A DNA stretch of 36,011 nucleotides, from the NCBI GenBank assembly GCA_024710965.1, contig JANJTU010000123.1, forward strand, positions 1 to 36,011. The letters are read 5' to 3'. Positions 12,550 through 21,436 of this stretch are shown in pieces (the first letter of the stretch is position 1; each line of letters begins with the position of its first letter). The translations under genes were made by a program, and so were the position numbers. The DNA is from Thauera sp. (GTDB taxonomy: Bacteria; Pseudomonadota; Gammaproteobacteria; Burkholderiales; Rhodocyclaceae). The notes beneath the pieces are model-generated. The model ran no database searches. It had not been told where the DNA came from and was given only the letters and a program-made list of their open reading frames with translations.

Positions 12550-13124
12550 GGTTGTCTCACCGTCCGCGCCAGCTTGAGCAGGTTCGACGACAGCGCGAGG
12601 CCGTTGCGCCGCGCCGCGCCGAGGTTGATGTCGAAACGCACGCGATCGTTCTCGGTGACGAGGCCGATGATGCCACCGGCGTCGAGAAAGCGGCCCGAGC
12701 CGTTCACCGTCAGCACCGGCACGCCGGCGAGCGGCTGCAGGATGCGCTCGAAATGCTCGGCCTCGCTCTCGCCCACCACCAGCAGGTGGCATGACGCGAG
12801 GTCGTCTTCGCGCGCCGCCGCGCGCACCCGCAGGCTGCGCTCGCCAACGCTCTTGCCGTCGAGCGCTGCGAGCGCGGCGAAGAGCGCGTCGCGGCGGCCG
12901 AGCAGGCACAGGCGGAAGGCCTCGCCCGCGGCGCCGCCGGCGTCGGCGGGCCATTCGACGTAGCGGGCGAAGTTGAAGACGAAGGCCGCCTTCAGCTCCG
13001 CCTCGCTCGTCTGCGCGACGGCCACCCCCGCCCCGCCGAGCAGTGCCAGCGCGAGGACGAAGCCGCGCCACCGGCACCGGCCCGGCGCGCCCCGGCGCGG
13101 CCTCGAGGTGGCCCGGATCCGCAT
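12546..13124 (-). CDS. YfiR family periplasmic protein (DUF4154)
   Basis: This 192-aa protein has a signal peptide ending near VAVA|Q (residue 37), followed by the family hallmark [16 protein letters not shown]. Later elements include [19 protein letters not shown] and [17 protein letters not shown]-like strands and [20 protein letters not shown] at the C terminus. In Pseudomonas aeruginosa, YfiR is the periplasmic repressor of the CHASE8-type diguanylate cyclase YfiN. Here the partner gene encodes a CHASE8-like kinase instead, so this protein probably gates kinase activity from the periplasm. It overlaps the TonB receptor stop by one base (TGATG) and the kinase start by four. Two internal Cys (in LCLLG and SCHLL) could form a redox-sensitive disulfide, as known for YfiR. 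Confidence 0.88.
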
Positions 13125-15118
13125 CAGAAGCGGTAGCCGAGCATGAGGCGGACACTGCGGCCATCCTGCTCGAGCGCGTTCTGCCAGTTGATCGCCGCCG
13201 CCGGGTGGCTGAAGCGGCGGTCGAACAGGTTGTAGAGGCCGAGCGAGACCTCGAGGCCGTCGGCCCAGGCGTCGGCAATGAAGTGCAGGTTGGACAGCCA
13301 GTAGCCCGTCAGCGCGGTGCCGTCGAGGCTGCGCCGCGCACTCGAATACTGCAGCTCGTAGCCCATGCGCACCGCCGTCGCCGCCAGCGGCGCCGAGACG
13401 TTGAGCTTGCCCAGCCAGCGCGGCGAGTTGATCGGCCGCGCACCGCTCGCATACGCCGCATCCTGGTGCGACAGGCTGCCGCGCAGGCGGCCGCCGCCGG
13501 CCCAGGTCTTGTCCGCGGAGAGCTCGACGCCGCGCGCCCTCACGTCCTCACCCGACTGATACTGCGACAGGCCGCTCGCCGCGTCGGTACCCAGCGTCAC
13601 CAGCCCGCTCATGTCCCAGCGGTAGATCGAGCCGCGCAGGCGCAGGTCCGGTCCGACGCGGTGATCGACGACGAGCTCGAGGGTGTCGACCGTTTCCCGG
13701 TCGAGATCGGGATTGGCGACCTGGCTCTGGCCGTCGTCCTCGAAATCACGCTCGTAGGCGTTGGGCACGCGGTGGGCGCGGCCGTACAGGGTCTTCAGCG
13801 TGGTGGCGGGCGTCGCGCGCCACACCAGGCCGGCGCGCGGGCTCCAGGCGTGGCCGGCGACGCTGCTGTGGTCCAGCCGCAGGCCCAGGATCGCGGTCAG
13901 CGCCGGCGCCAGCAGCCACTCGTCCTGCGCGTACACGCCGGCGCGCCGGCTCGCGCCGCGAATCACGATGTCGTTGGCCGGATCGAGCAGGTCCTCGTTG
14001 GTCTGATCGTGGCGGCTGTTGTCCTGGTACTCGGTGCCGAGCATGAGCGTGTGGCCGGCCCAGGCGGTGGACACCAGGCGCAGCTCGCCGCCCTGCCAGT
14101 CGCCGGAGCCGGTCGAGCGGAACGGCGTCTCGTAGTTGAACCGGCCGCTGTAGCGGCTGCGGCCGAGGAACAGCCGGCCCGACAGCTGCAGCGTATCGGC
14201 CGCGAAGCGATCCTGGTACTGCAGCTGGGCATGCAGGTAGCGGTCGCGCTGGTACTGCCCGCCGACCAGCGGCTGGGCAAAGTAGGACGCGGTGGGGTCG
14301 TCCTTGCGCCGATCGCCATGGGCAAAGTCGACCGACCACGGGCCCCGGCCGAGCTGGGCGTAGAACTCCTCGTCGCGCTCGCCGTCCATGCCGCGTGCCA
14401 GGCCGCGCTCGTCCGCCAGCGCGGGGAAGTCGGCGGCGGCCCCGGGGTAGTCGAAGACGCGGTCCTCGCCGCGGGCCCTCAGGGCGGATGCCGACAGCAG
14501 CAGCTCGACACCGTTGTCCAGGGTCCCGCCCCAGGTCGCGCGTCCCTGGCGGGCCGCCTGCGGCCCCTGGTAGGCGAGCGCCAGTTCGGTGGCGTTGACC
14601 GCCGCGCCGCGGCGGGTGACGACGTTGATGACCCCGAACAGCGCGTTCTGGCCATATACCGCGCCCCCCGGGCCGGGGATGAACTCGATGCGCTCGATCA
14701 GGGCCAGATCGAGCGGCAGGGCGCGACCCAGCGTGGCCAGGTCGTAGACCACGTCGTTCCAGCGATTGCCATTGACGGCGAGCAGGACGCGGGTATTGAA
14801 GTCGCCCGGCAGGCCGAAGCCGCGCGTGCCGAGATAGGTGTACTGGCGGTCGTAGGTGGTATGCACACCGGGCAGGCTGGCGAGCGCCTCGGCGAGCGTG
14901 CGCCAGCCGAAAGCCTTGATTTCGCGGCGGGTGATGACGCTCGCCGCGGCGGCGACCGTATCCTGCTTCTGCTCGTACTTGGACACCCCGGTGATGGGGA
15001 TCTCCATCAGGCTCTCGAGGCTCAGCGCGGTCAGGTCCACCCTGGCCCAGAGCGGCGGCGGCGACGCCGCCATCAACAACAGACCCAGCAGGAGAAGACG
15101 ACGCCTGGGCACGATCAT
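13124..15118 (-). CDS. TonB-dependent outer-membrane receptor
   Basis: This 664-aa protein has a signal peptide (about 1-25, ending PLWA), a plug domain (about 50-170, with [57 protein letters not shown] and GVINVVTRR) and a 22-strand-type barrel ending in the outer-membrane C-terminal signature GYRF. The ATG at 15118 has GAGG seven bases upstream. No transport ATPase or permease gene follows. Instead it heads an operon with a YfiR-family protein, a hybrid kinase and a GGDEF protein, which suggests a signalling receptor rather than a plain uptake porin. No N-terminal FecA-type signalling domain is present, so the signal would pass by another route. The ligand is unknown. Confidence 0.9.
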   Translation of the reverse strand: MIVPRRRLLLLGLLLMAASPPPLWARVDLTALSLESLMEIPITGVSKYEQKQDTVAAAASVITRREIKAFGWRTLAEALASLPGVHTTYDRQYTYLGTRGFGLPGDFNTRVLLAVNGNRWNDVVYDLATLGRALPLDLALIERIEFIPGPGGAVYGQNALFGVINVVTRRGAAVNATELALAYQGPQAARQGRATWGGTLDNGVELLLSASALRARGEDRVFDYPGAAADFPALADERGLARGMDGERDEEFYAQLGRGPWSVDFAHGDRRKDDPTASYFAQPLVGGQYQRDRYLHAQLQYQDRFAADTLQLSGRLFLGRSRYSGRFNYETPFRSTGSGDWQGGELRLVSTAWAGHTLMLGTEYQDNSRHDQTNEDLLDPANDIVIRGASRRAGVYAQDEWLLAPALTAILGLRLDHSSVAGHAWSPRAGLVWRATPATTLKTLYGRAHRVPNAYERDFEDDGQSQVANPDLDRETVDTLELVVDHRVGPDLRLRGSIYRWDMSGLVTLGTDAASGLSQYQSGEDVRARGVELSADKTWAGGGRLRGSLSHQDAAYASGARPINSPRWLGKLNVSAPLAATAVRMGYELQYSSARRSLDGTALTGYWLSNLHFIADAWADGLEVSLGLYNLFDRRFSHPAAAINWQNALEQDGRSVRLMLGYRF

Positions 15119-15507
15119 TCAGGAACCTCATGGCCCGGCTTCGACGACCGGGTGCTCGATTTGGGGCAGTGCGGCGCGGGCCCGCCCATCCCCGGACGGG
15201 ACGGCGGATCTGCGCCCTGCAGCCCGGCGAGTGTGCCCGACAAGGATGGCGCGCTCAAGCAACAAATCCACGATTCATAGGCGTTCGGGCTAGCCAGCGT
15301 GGTCGCGGCGCAACCGGCCCGCCGCGCGCCCGCGCAGCCCGAGCGCGCGCCTGCGCGGGCCGCGCCGCGCTCACGTAGAATGAGCGCCCCAGGCCCTGCG
15401 CGAACCATCCCGCGAGCCGGGCGCGACGGCGCCGTCCCCGGACGGCCCGCGGCGCGGCAGCCCGGCGCCGCGGCCGGCACCGCATCCCGCGCCCGCCGCC
15501 GCTTCCT
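15119..15507. other. 389-base divergent intergenic region, very GC-rich
   Basis: This gap separates the TonB-receptor operon (-) from the radical-SAM gene (+) and must hold both promoters. The only AT-rich word on the plus side is TAGAAT at 15376-15381, a plausible -10 for the radical-SAM gene with a 126-base leader and no clear -35. On the minus side TATGAAT (complement of about 15275-15281) is a weak -10 candidate. I see no riboswitch fold; in particular no complete cobalamin box. The 15300-15370 stretch is alternating GC with several small palindromes. Confidence 0.4.
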
Positions 15508-17421
15508 ATGGCAGACACTTCCCTGCGCGTGCTGTCGGTGATCCCGCCGATGACGCAGCTCAACACCCCCTACCCCTCGACCGCCTACCTGACCGGCTTC
15601 CTGCGCGCGCGCGGCATCGACGCGGTGCAGGAGGACCTCGCCCTCGCGCTCGTGCTGCAGTTGCTGTCGCCGCGCGGGCTGGAGGCCGTGCGTGCGTGCG
15701 CCGAGGCGCTGCCGAAGAAGCAGCGCACGCCGCTGGTGCAGGGCTTCATCGAGCACTTCGCCCGCTACCGGACGACGATCGGGCCGACGGTGGCCTTCCT
15801 GCAGGGGCGCGACCCGACCGTCGCGCACCGCATCGCGAGCCGCGCCTTCCTGCCCGAAGGGCCGCGCTTCGATGCGCTCGACGCCTACGTCGACCCGGCC
15901 GACCCGGAAGGCGGCGACCCGCTCGGCTGGGCCTTCGGTGCGCTCGGCCTGCAGGACCGCGCCCGCCACCTGGCGACGCTGTACCTGAACGACCTCGCCG
16001 ACGTGCTGCGCGATGCGGTCGATGCACGCTTCGAGTTCGTGCGCTACGCCGAGTCGCTGGCGCAGAGCCAGCCCAGCTTCGAGCCGCTGGCGCAGGCGCT
16101 CGCTGCGCCGCCGACCCTGGTCGACACGACCCTGCGCGAGCTGACCCTCGCCGCCCTCGAGCGCCACGCGCCGCAACTCGTGCTCGTGTCCGTGCCCTTC
16201 CCCGGCGCGGTGTATGGCGCCTTTCGCATCGCCCAGGCGATCAAGGCGCAGCGCCCCGAGCTCGTCACCGTGCTCGGCGGCGGCTTCGTCAACACCGAGC
16301 TGCGCGAACTGGCCGAGCCGCGCGTGTTCGACTACTTCGACTACGTCACCCTCGACGACGGCGAGCGCCCGCTGCTGGCCCTGCTCGAACACCTGCAGGG
16401 CGGGCGCGGGCGCTCGCGCCTGGTGCGGACCTTCGTGCGCGAGGCCGACGGCGCGGTGCGCTACATCAACCTCGCCGAGCCCGACGTGCCCTTCGCCGAG
16501 GTCGGCACGCCGACCTGGGACGGCCTGCCGCTCGACGGCTACCTGTCGGTGCTCGACATGCTCAACCCGATGCACCGGCTGTGGTCGGACGGGCGCTGGA
16601 ACAAGCTCACCGTGGCGCACGGCTGCTACTGGAAGAAGTGCAGCTTCTGCGACATCAGCCTCGACTACATCTCGCGCTACGACGGCGCCGCCGCCAGCGT
16701 GCTCGTCGATCGCATCGAGGCCATCATCGCCGAGACCGGCCAGACCGGCTTTCACCTCGTCGACGAGGCCGCGCCGCCGAAGGCGCTGAAGGCGCTCGCC
16801 GAAGAGCTGCTGCGGCGCGGCGTGGCCATCTCGTGGTGGGGCAACATCCGCTTCGAGAAGTCCTTCACCCCCGAGGTCTGCCGCCTGCTCGCCGACAGCG
16901 GCTGCATCGCCGTCTCGGGCGGCCTCGAAGTGGCCTCCGACCGCCTGCTGAAGCTGATGAAGAAGGGCGTCTCGGTCGACCAGGTGGCGCGCGTCACCCA
17001 CGCCTTCACCGAGGCCGGCGTGCTGGTGCACGCCTACCTGATGTACGGCTTTCCGACGCAGACGGTGCACGACACCGTGGACGCGCTCGAATACGTGCGC
17101 CAGCTGTTCGAGGCCGGCTGCATCCAGTCCGGCTTCTTCCACCGCTTCGCCTGCACCGTGCATTCGCCGGTCGGGCGCCATCCGGAGGAATACGGCGTCA
17201 GCCTCGTGCCGCTGCCGCCGACCACCTTCGCGCGCAACGACGTCGGCTTCATCGACCCCACCGGCGTCGACCACGACAGCCTCGGGGCGGCGCTGAACAA
17301 GGCGCTCTACAACTACATGCATGGCATCGGGCTGGAGGCCGACGTGCGCAGCTGGTTCGGCGGGCGCGTGCCGCGGCCGCGGGTGGCGAAGCATTTCATC
17401 GCGCGCGCACTGCAGGCCTAG
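15508..17421 (+). CDS. B12-binding-like radical SAM protein
   Basis: This is a 637-aa cytosolic protein. Residues about 200-300 form a Rossmann-like cobalamin-type domain (LVLVSVPFPGAVYGAFRIAQAI, VLGGGFVNTEL, DDGERPLLALLEHL), without the DxHxxG base-off motif. The radical SAM core starts near 365. Its cluster motif reads GCYWKKCSFCD, with Cys at 373, 378 and 381, i.e. CX4CX2C rather than the usual CX3CX2C. Later segments (FHLVDEAAPPKALKALAEEL, ISWWGNIRFEKSF, VSGGLEVASDRLLKLMKKG, AYLMYGFPTQT) are normal for the family. About 200 N-terminal residues are unassigned. The gene stands alone, divergent from the TonB operon and convergent with the EAL gene, so context gives no substrate. Start ATG at 15508 has no strong Shine-Dalgarno. 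Confidence 0.82.
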   Translation: MADTSLRVLSVIPPMTQLNTPYPSTAYLTGFLRARGIDAVQEDLALALVLQLLSPRGLEAVRACAEALPKKQRTPLVQGFIEHFARYRTTIGPTVAFLQGRDPTVAHRIASRAFLPEGPRFDALDAYVDPADPEGGDPLGWAFGALGLQDRARHLATLYLNDLADVLRDAVDARFEFVRYAESLAQSQPSFEPLAQALAAPPTLVDTTLRELTLAALERHAPQLVLVSVPFPGAVYGAFRIAQAIKAQRPELVTVLGGGFVNTELRELAEPRVFDYFDYVTLDDGERPLLALLEHLQGGRGRSRLVRTFVREADGAVRYINLAEPDVPFAEVGTPTWDGLPLDGYLSVLDMLNPMHRLWSDGRWNKLTVAHGCYWKKCSFCDISLDYISRYDGAAASVLVDRIEAIIAETGQTGFHLVDEAAPPKALKALAEELLRRGVAISWWGNIRFEKSFTPEVCRLLADSGCIAVSGGLEVASDRLLKLMKKGVSVDQVARVTHAFTEAGVLVHAYLMYGFPTQTVHDTVDALEYVRQLFEAGCIQSGFFHRFACTVHSPVGRHPEEYGVSLVPLPPTTFARNDVGFIDPTGVDHDSLGAALNKALYNYMHGIGLEADVRSWFGGRVPRPRVAKHFIARALQA

Positions 17422-17444
17422 CCGGCGGTCGCGGCCGCTTCGCA

Positions 17445-20192
17445 TCAGGAGGGCTGGAGCGCGCCCACGCCGCCAGGCTGATGCGCGTCGGCACTGGCGT
17501 CGAGCAGCCCGGCGAACTGCTCCGCCGCCAGCGGGCGGGCGAAGAGATAGCCCTGGAAGCTGTCGCAGCCGGCGTCGACGAGGAAGTGACGCTGCGCCTC
17601 GGTCTCGATGCCCTCGGCGAGCACCTGCAGGCCGAGGTTGTGGCCGAGCGCGATCACGGTGCGGCTGATCGCGCAGTCACTCGCGCTGTCGGGCAGGTCG
17701 CGGACGAAGCCGCGATCGAGCTTCAGGCGGTCGAGCGGAAAGCTCTTCAGGTAGGCGAGCGAGGAATAGCCAGTGCCGAAGTCGTCGAGCGCGATCTTGA
17801 CCCCCATCGCGCGCAGCCGGCTCATGATCCGGATCGCGGCGGGCGGATCGCTCACCAGCGAGCCTTCGGTGATCTCGAGCTCGAGCAGGTGGGGCGCGAG
17901 GCCGCTGGCCTCGAGCGCGTGCTGCACGGTGGCGTGCAGCTCCTCGCTCAGGAACTGGCGCGCCGACAGGTTGACCGCGATCTGCAGCGCGCGGCCGCCG
18001 CCCTGCCAGCGCGCCGCCTGGCGGCAGGCCTCGTGCAGCACCCAGTCGCCGATCGGCACGATGATGCCGGTCGCCTCGGCAATCGGGATGAACTGCACCG
18101 GCGACACCGCGCCCAGCTCGGCGGTGCGCCAGCGCAGCAGCGCCTCGGCGCCGGTCATGCGTCCGCTGCGGGCGTCGAGCTGGGGCTGGTAGGCGAGCGA
18201 GAACTCGCCGCGGTCCAGCGCCCGACGCAGCAGCTGCTCCAGCGCCAGCATCTGCGCGCCGGCGGCGTTCATCTCGCTGGAGTAGAACTTGTAGCAGTTG
18301 CGGCCGTGCTCCTTCGCCCGGTAGAGCGCGGTCTCGGCGTTGCGCAGCAGCGAGCGCGCGTCCTCGCCGTCGTCCGGGAACAGCGCCACGCCGACGCTGA
18401 CCGACACGTGCAGCGCCTGATCGTGCGCGCCGATCGGGCGCCGGAACGCGGCGAGCAGACGCTCGCACAGCGCGCCGATGCCGTGCACGTCGTCCATGTC
18501 GGGCAGCAGGATGGCGAAGCGGTCGCCGCCGGGGCGGGCGGCGACGTCGTGGCGGCGCAGGAGCTGGCGGATGCGCTCGGCGGCACCGGCGAGCACGTCG
18601 TCGCCCGCCGCATGGCCGAGCGATTCGTTGATGAGCTTGAAGCGGTCGAGGCCGATGTCGAGCAGCGCGAAGCGGCCACCGCTGCGACGCCCGCCCGCCA
18701 CCGCCTGGTCCACCGCCGAGTGCCAGGCCTCGCGGTTGGGCAGGCCGGTGAGCGCGTCGAAGGTGCGCAGCTGCTCGAGCATCGCTTCGGTTTCCTTGTA
18801 CTTCGTCAGGTCGACCGTCATCGCGATGTAGTGCGTGGTCTGCTGCCGCACGCCGCGCTTGACGGCGACGATCGAGAGCAGGGCCGGATAGAGCTCGCCG
18901 CTCTTGCGCCGGTTCCACACCTCGCCCTCCCAGGCGCCGGTGGCGAGCAGCTTCTTCCACATGGCGTCGTAGAAGGCGGCATCGTGGCGGCCGGAATTGA
19001 GGATGCGCGTCTTGCGGCCGATGACCTCGTCGCGCGCATAACCGGTGATGCGGCTGAAGGCGCGGTTGACCTCGACGATGCGCGCCTGCGCGTCGGCGAT
19101 GATGATCGACTCGACGCTGTTGGCGAACACTTCGGCGGCGAGCTCGAGATCCTTCTCCGCCCGCGCCCGGCCATGCCACAGCTGCATCAGCGCCAGTGCC
19201 GCCAGCGCGAGCGAGGCGGCGACGCCGACGGCGTCGAGCAGCAGCTTCGACTGCGCCTCGTCCTGCAGCTCGCCGGCACTGCGCAGCAGGCGCTCGCTGA
19301 GCACCTGCTCGAAGCGGTTGAGCGCGTCGATCTTCAGCGAGGCGAGCTCGAACCAGCGCGCCGCCTGGGGGATCATCCGCCCCGGCAGCTGCTCGCCGGC
19401 GTCGGCGGCGACGACGAGCTGGCGCATGTCGTCGGCCTGGGCCGCAAACGGCGCCGAGACCGTGGCCTCGTACTGGGCGCGGACCTCGTCGTCGGCGAGC
19501 TGGAGGAACTTCTCGTGGTAGGCCGCTTCCTCGGCCTTGATGCGGTGAAAGGCGGCGGCGCGCGCCGCGCTGTAGTCGCCCGCCGACAGCATCGCGGTGA
19601 TCAGCGCACGCTCCTGGCCCGCCATTTCCTTGGCCTGGAGGAAGAACAGGAAGGCCATCTGCTGGCGGATGAGCTGCCCGCTGCGCCCGCTGCCGGTGCG
19701 CGTCACGAGCTGGTCGAACAGCGGCGTGATCAGCCGCGTGTAGGCGGCCACCGCCTCGTCGCGGAAGATGCGGCGCTCGACCACGCTGCGGCGCAGGGCG
19801 TCGATGCGTTCGAGTTCGGCCAGCACCTGCCGCACCGGCGCGCTCAGGTGGTCGGCGTGGGCGGCGAGACTGCGGTGCAGGCGCATGACGGCCGCGTCGG
19901 TGTGGGTCTGCTGTTCGGCGAGGGCGGGGCCGAACTCGGCCCCCGCGGCGGCGATCAGGCCGCTGGAGAGGCCGCGTTCCTTCTGCAGCTCGTGGATGAG
20001 CTGGCTGAAGACGACGCCGGTCTCGGTCCAGCTGCGGATGGCGCGCGCGTCGTCGCGGTCGTCGAGCTTCTCGCCCAGGCCGTTGGCGGCGAAATAGGAC
20101 AGCGCGAGGAAGAAGGCCACGATCAGCCAGAGCGCATGATGGCGGATGCGCTTCAGCGGTCTGGCGTCGATTTGCAGGGTGGGCGCGGTCAC
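17445..20192 (-). CDS. NIT-PAS-GGDEF-EAL membrane protein, probable c-di-GMP phosphodiesterase
   Basis: I place the start at the GTG complementary to 20190-20192, preceded by GGAAG six bases away. An upstream GTG at 20243 adds 17 residues. The 915-aa protein has TM1 (about 19-36), a long helical periplasmic domain of NIT type (about 55-300; QLIHELQKERGLSSGLIAA, SGQLIRQQMAFLFFLQAKEMAGQERAL), TM2 (about 320-338), PAS (350-465), GGDEF (477-640) and EAL (about 660-895). The GGDEF active site reads GGDRF, with Arg replacing the catalytic Glu, so cyclase activity is unlikely. The EAL site looks intact (AEALLRW, NLSARQF, EITEG, DDFGTGYSSL, AEGIET, QGYLF). It should degrade c-di-GMP in response to a periplasmic signal; NIT domains are linked to nitrate/nitrite. 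A bacteriohemerythrin gene diverges from it. Confidence 0.9.
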   Translation of the reverse strand: MTAPTLQIDARPLKRIRHHALWLIVAFFLALSYFAANGLGEKLDDRDDARAIRSWTETGVVFSQLIHELQKERGLSSGLIAAAGAEFGPALAEQQTHTDAAVMRLHRSLAAHADHLSAPVRQVLAELERIDALRRSVVERRIFRDEAVAAYTRLITPLFDQLVTRTGSGRSGQLIRQQMAFLFFLQAKEMAGQERALITAMLSAGDYSAARAAAFHRIKAEEAAYHEKFLQLADDEVRAQYEATVSAPFAAQADDMRQLVVAADAGEQLPGRMIPQAARWFELASLKIDALNRFEQVLSERLLRSAGELQDEAQSKLLLDAVGVAASLALAALALMQLWHGRARAEKDLELAAEVFANSVESIIIADAQARIVEVNRAFSRITGYARDEVIGRKTRILNSGRHDAAFYDAMWKKLLATGAWEGEVWNRRKSGELYPALLSIVAVKRGVRQQTTHYIAMTVDLTKYKETEAMLEQLRTFDALTGLPNREAWHSAVDQAVAGGRRSGGRFALLDIGLDRFKLINESLGHAAGDDVLAGAAERIRQLLRRHDVAARPGGDRFAILLPDMDDVHGIGALCERLLAAFRRPIGAHDQALHVSVSVGVALFPDDGEDARSLLRNAETALYRAKEHGRNCYKFYSSEMNAAGAQMLALEQLLRRALDRGEFSLAYQPQLDARSGRMTGAEALLRWRTAELGAVSPVQFIPIAEATGIIVPIGDWVLHEACRQAARWQGGGRALQIAVNLSARQFLSEELHATVQHALEASGLAPHLLELEITEGSLVSDPPAAIRIMSRLRAMGVKIALDDFGTGYSSLAYLKSFPLDRLKLDRGFVRDLPDSASDCAISRTVIALGHNLGLQVLAEGIETEAQRHFLVDAGCDSFQGYLFARPLAAEQFAGLLDASADAHQPGGVGALQPS

Positions 20193-20291
20193 GCGTATCT
20201 TCCGCTCGCAGGCATCGCGCGACACTATGCGATACTGGCGCACAATTCCTTGATCCTAATCCAGGGATCGGGCCGGAGAACAAGAACCATC

Positions 20292-20720
20292 ATGCGGTTT
20301 GTCTGGACCACCGCGCTGGCGACGGGCATTCGCCAGGTCGACCTGCAGCATCAGGAACTGCTCGAAATCGGCGTCGAGCTCGAACGCGCGGTGCAGGACG
20401 AGGACGTGGCGCGCGCGGTGCACGAGCTCCTGCCGCGGCTGAGCGCCTACGTGATGTTCCACTTCAGCACCGAAGAGCGCCTCATCGCGGGCAGCCCCGG
20501 TGCGGCGGCCCACCGCGCACGGCACCTCGGCGAGCACCGCATCTTCGCGCGCCGCGTGGCCGCGCTGCGCACGGGCCAGCCTGGCGCCGCCGAGCTGGCT
20601 GCCTTCGTCGATTACCTCGCGCACTGGATCATCGAGCACATCGAGACCACCGACCGCGAGCTGATCACCCTCGCCACGCAGGCGCCCCCTGCCGACGCCG
20701 CACTCGGGATGGCCCGTTAG
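20292..20720 (+). CDS. Bacteriohemerythrin
   Basis: This 142-aa single-domain cytosolic protein has a complete di-iron ligand set: H20 (in DLQHQEL), H57 and E61 (HFSTEE), H78 and H82 (HLGEH), H116 and D121 (HIETTD). Such proteins bind O2 reversibly and can deliver or sense O2 or NO. The start ATG at 20292 follows a weak purine stretch (GGAGAACAAG at 20275-20284). The gene diverges from a NIT-GGDEF-EAL protein with only 99 bases between them, so the two may share control, for example by oxygen or nitrogen-oxide status; that is inference. The 3' end faces efp, and the terminator at 20754-20775 lies between them. Confidence 0.92.
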   Translation: MRFVWTTALATGIRQVDLQHQELLEIGVELERAVQDEDVARAVHELLPRLSAYVMFHFSTEERLIAGSPGAAAHRARHLGEHRIFARRVAALRTGQPGAAELAAFVDYLAHWIIEHIETTDRELITLATQAPPADAALGMAR

Positions 20721-20753
20721 CCCTGCGCGCCTCCGCCGGCGCATGCCGGAATG

Positions 20754-20775
20754 AAAATGGGCCCTTGCGGGCCCA
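20754..20775 (-). terminator. Intrinsic terminator of efp
   Basis: Read on the minus strand, TGGGCCC and GGGCCCA form a perfect 7-bp stem around a four-base loop (20758-20775), immediately followed by TTTTC. It lies about 30 bases past the efp stop. The hairpin could also end the convergent hemerythrin transcript, but the U-tract is only on the efp side. Confidence 0.8.
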
Positions 20776-20805
20776 CTGCATCGACGGCTTCGTGCCGGCG
20801 GCGAA

Positions 20806-21363
20806 TCACTTCACGCGGTTGCGGTACTCGTCGGTGCGGGTGTCGATCTCGATCTTGTCGCCGATCTCGACGAAGGCCGGCACCGGCAGCTCGAAACCGG
20901 TGGAGATCTTGGCCGGCTTCATGACCTTGCCCGAGGTGTCGCCCTTGACCGCGGGCTCGGTATAGACGACCTCGCGCACCACGCTGTTGGGCAGCTCCAC
21001 CGAGATCGCCTTGCCGTTGTAGAACACGACTTCGCACTGCAGGCCGTCTTCGAGGTACTTCAGCGCGTCGGTCATGTTCTCGGCTTCGACTTCGTACTGC
21101 TCGTAGTCGGCGTCCATGAACACGTACATCGGGTCGGCGAAGTAGGAGTAGGTCACTTCCTTGTGGTCGAGGACGACGACTTCGAACTTGTCGTCGGCCT
21201 TGTACACCGACTCCGACGGCGCGCCGGTGAGCAGGTTCTTGAACTTCATCTTCACGACCGCGGCATTGCGGCCGGACTTGTTGTATTCGGCCTTCTGCAC
21301 CACCAGCGGGTCGCTGCCGACCATGATGACGTTGCCGGAGCGGAGTTCCTGAGCGGTTTTCAT
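20806..21363 (-). CDS. efp: Elongation factor P
   Basis: EF-P binds ribosomes stalled at polyproline stretches and promotes peptide-bond formation. The 185-aa protein starts at the ATG complementary to 21361-21363, with AGGAA six bases before; an upstream in-frame ATG is not supported. Three OB-type domains are recognisable: the N-terminal KOW-like domain with [17 protein letters not shown], the middle domain with [21 protein letters not shown] and the C-terminal domain with [18 protein letters not shown]. Residue 32, at the tip loop, is Arg (KSGRNAA) rather than Lys. This is the subtype that is rhamnosylated by EarP, whose gene lies 63 bases upstream on the same strand. Many Pro-rich proteins in this window would depend on it. 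Confidence 0.97.
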   Translation of the reverse strand: MKTAQELRSGNVIMVGSDPLVVQKAEYNKSGRNAAVVKMKFKNLLTGAPSESVYKADDKFEVVVLDHKEVTYSYFADPMYVFMDADYEQYEVEAENMTDALKYLEDGLQCEVVFYNGKAISVELPNSVVREVVYTEPAVKGDTSGKVMKPAKISTGFELPVPAFVEIGDKIEIDTRTDEYRNRVK

Positions 21364-21417
21364 GCTGTTTCCTGAGATATGCAATGCGGTCGGGCCGCAA
21401 GTCTTTGAAAATTTAGG

Positions 21418-21436
21418 CGCGGGATTCTACCCCGCG
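21418..21436 (-). promoter_or_regulatory. Hairpin with TAGAAT at the earP-efp junction
   Basis: On the minus strand CGCGGG and CCCGCG form a perfect 6-bp inverted repeat around a 7-base loop containing TAGAAT and the earP stop codon. TAGAAT could be a -10 element giving efp its own promoter about 60 bases before its start, which would suit its need for higher expression. No good -35 is visible. The inverted repeat might instead cause partial termination after earP. Confidence 0.35.

Noticed and set aside
15119-15300. Cobalamin riboswitch before the TonB receptor
   Set aside because: GCCGCACTG-like words occur on the minus strand, but the conserved B12-box and core pairing are missing. The operon encodes signalling proteins rather than B12 genes.
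15330-15372. CRISPR-like or repeat array
   Set aside because: The alternating GCGCGC tracts are low-complexity sequence without spaced identical repeats. No CRISPR array was found anywhere in the window.
15696-20720. A very long open frame on the plus strand across the radical-SAM and NIT-GGDEF-EAL genes
   Set aside because: It runs in another frame of one real gene and antisense to a second. Its composition is repetitive Arg/Ala/Gly. Only its end, the hemerythrin gene, is real. Stop codons are rare by chance at this GC content.
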